Assembly (NCBI GenBank): GCA_003105035.1
Contig: PQAL01000017.1
Location: 1-64,000 of the forward strand
Origin: Anaerolineales bacterium
GTDB taxonomy: Bacteria; Chloroflexota; Anaerolineae; Anaerolineales; UBA4823
Length of the DNA: 64,000 bases
Direction: 5' to 3'
Positions 63,222 through 64,000 of this stretch are shown in pieces. The first letter of the stretch is position 1. Every line of letters starts with the position of its first letter. The notes under the pieces are model-generated. The model worked only from the letters and a program-made list of their open reading frames with translations. It had not been told where the DNA came from and searched no databases. The position numbers were made by a program, and so were the translations under genes.

Positions 63222-63947
63222 CTAGGTCTTTCCCAGAACATCGGCGATGTGCACGGCATGCGGGGCCTTGTTTTTGCGATGCAAACCACCATTAATATTG
63301 GTCACGCATCCGGCATCGCATGCCACAACCAGGTCTGCACCGCTGGCTTCCAGATTGGCAATCTTGCGCTCGAGCATGGCACTCGAGATTTCAGGATGCT
63401 CAACAGAGAACACGCCACCAAAACCGCAGCAGTCTCCACTATCCGGCAGCTCGACCAGCTCAACTCCTTGGATAGCGGCCAACAAACGACGCGGCTGGTG
63501 ATCCACACCCAGGCCGCGTAACAGATGGCATGAGGAATGATAGGTTATGCGTTGATTGAACTGCACCCCCAGGTCAGTAATTCCCAAGACGTCCACCAGA
63601 TACTCCGTCAGCTCGTAGGTTCGACTGGCAAGCTGCTCTGCCTTTGGCAGCCATTGCTGGTCTCCAGCGAATAATTCGATGTACGAATGACGGAGCATCG
63701 CTGCGCATGATCCCGAAGGAACCACGACCGGACCAGGATAATCCTCAAAGGCCTGGATGGTCTGGATTGCCATCTGGCGCGCCTGAGAACGGAAGCCTGC
63801 ATTGAAGGCAGGCTGCCCGCAACAGGTCTGTCCGGGCGGAAAGGAGACCTGTACTCCAGCCTTCTCCAGCACCCGCACCACTGCTTCTCCCGTCTCAGGG
63901 TAAAGTGTATCGATGATGCATGTCACAAATAATTGAACAGTTTCCAC
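63222..63947 (-). CDS. lutA: LutA-like Fe-S oxidoreductase subunit
   Basis: 241 residues from GTG 63947, with AGGAG 7 bases upstream. Two CCG-type cysteine sets hold the cluster (QTCCGQPAFNAG and GDCCGFGGVFS), and SSCHLLRGLG is also typical. It works with the LutBC fusion at 61170-63221, which begins immediately after it, and together they oxidise L-lactate or a similar 2-hydroxyacid. The order lutA-lutBC is the usual operon order. No lactate permease or LutR regulator lies within the window. Confidence 0.92.
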   Translation of the reverse strand: METVQLFVTCIIDTLYPETGEAVVRVLEKAGVQVSFPPGQTCCGQPAFNAGFRSQARQMAIQTIQAFEDYPGPVVVPSGSCAAMLRHSYIELFAGDQQWLPKAEQLASRTYELTEYLVDVLGITDLGVQFNQRITYHSSCHLLRGLGVDHQPRRLLAAIQGVELVELPDSGDCCGFGGVFSVEHPEISSAMLERKIANLEASGADLVVACDAGCVTNINGGLHRKNKAPHAVHIADVLGKT

Positions 63948-64000
63948 AAGAATTCTCCTGGGCCAATTGTAGCTTAAACCAGGGCTCTTGGCTCGTCTGA

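Overview
The window looks like a chromosomal segment from an anaerobic, Gram-positive-type or monoderm bacterium, most likely a member of the Chloroflexota (class Anaerolineae or a close relative). This is inferred from gene content, not from a marker gene. The pointers are lipoproteins and membrane-anchored proteins with long Thr/Pro linkers, LysM-M23 lipoproteins in tandem, oxygen-sensitive enzymes (a glycyl radical enzyme with its activase, a 2-oxoacid:ferredoxin oxidoreductase), an ADP-forming acyl-CoA synthetase, a fused LutBC and a selenocysteine elongation factor. No rRNA, CRISPR array, insertion sequence, prophage or defence island is visible.

Layout. 1-10.2 kb is accessory: a truncated FN3-repeat surface protein, a small anchored protein, an AhpD-like enzyme interrupted by an in-frame TGA that is best read as selenocysteine, a ClbS/DfsB-like protein, a membrane spermidine-synthase-like protein, a SagB-type oxidoreductase, and two proteins sharing one N-terminal HEAT-like module (one broken by a TAA). 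A tRNA-Ser(GGA) lies at 10.5 kb. 10.7-13.0 kb carries a GNAT enzyme and a GH1 glycosidase. 13.1-23.1 kb is one long plus-strand run: thiolase, folK, dihydropyrimidinase, three complex-I-like membrane subunits, a coiled-coil protein and selB. 23.1-25.6 kb holds an ECF sigma/anti-sigma pair opposite a lipoprotein. 25.7-29.9 kb has ADP-forming acyl-CoA synthetase, an M20 peptidase and a PfkB kinase. 30-34.7 kb contains three paralogous LysM-M23 lipoproteins. 34.8-38.7 kb holds the formiminotransferase-cyclodeaminase fusion, a CapA-like lipoprotein and dcd. 38.7-42.8 kb is a hydroxyproline dehydratase (HypD-like) unit with activase, a divergent GntR regulator and a palindromic operator. 42.8-53.7 kb is a minus-strand block of housekeeping genes (comEA-like, S1 protein, membrane regulator, pnp, ltaE, rluD, lspA, korAB). 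53.9-64 kb has an AraC-Ogt fusion, an EamA exporter, a VIT/VWA protein, prfA, a prmC-DUF952 fusion, an RRM protein and lutA-lutBC.

How they fit: the catabolic genes (HypED, KorAB, acyl-CoA synthetase, FTCD, dihydropyrimidinase, threonine aldolase, LutABC, PNP) describe an organism that ferments amino acids, nucleosides and organic acids and feeds electrons to ferredoxin. The strongest unexpected item is the UGA-containing AhpD-like gene with a bacterial SECIS-like hairpin directly after the UGA, in the same window as selB.
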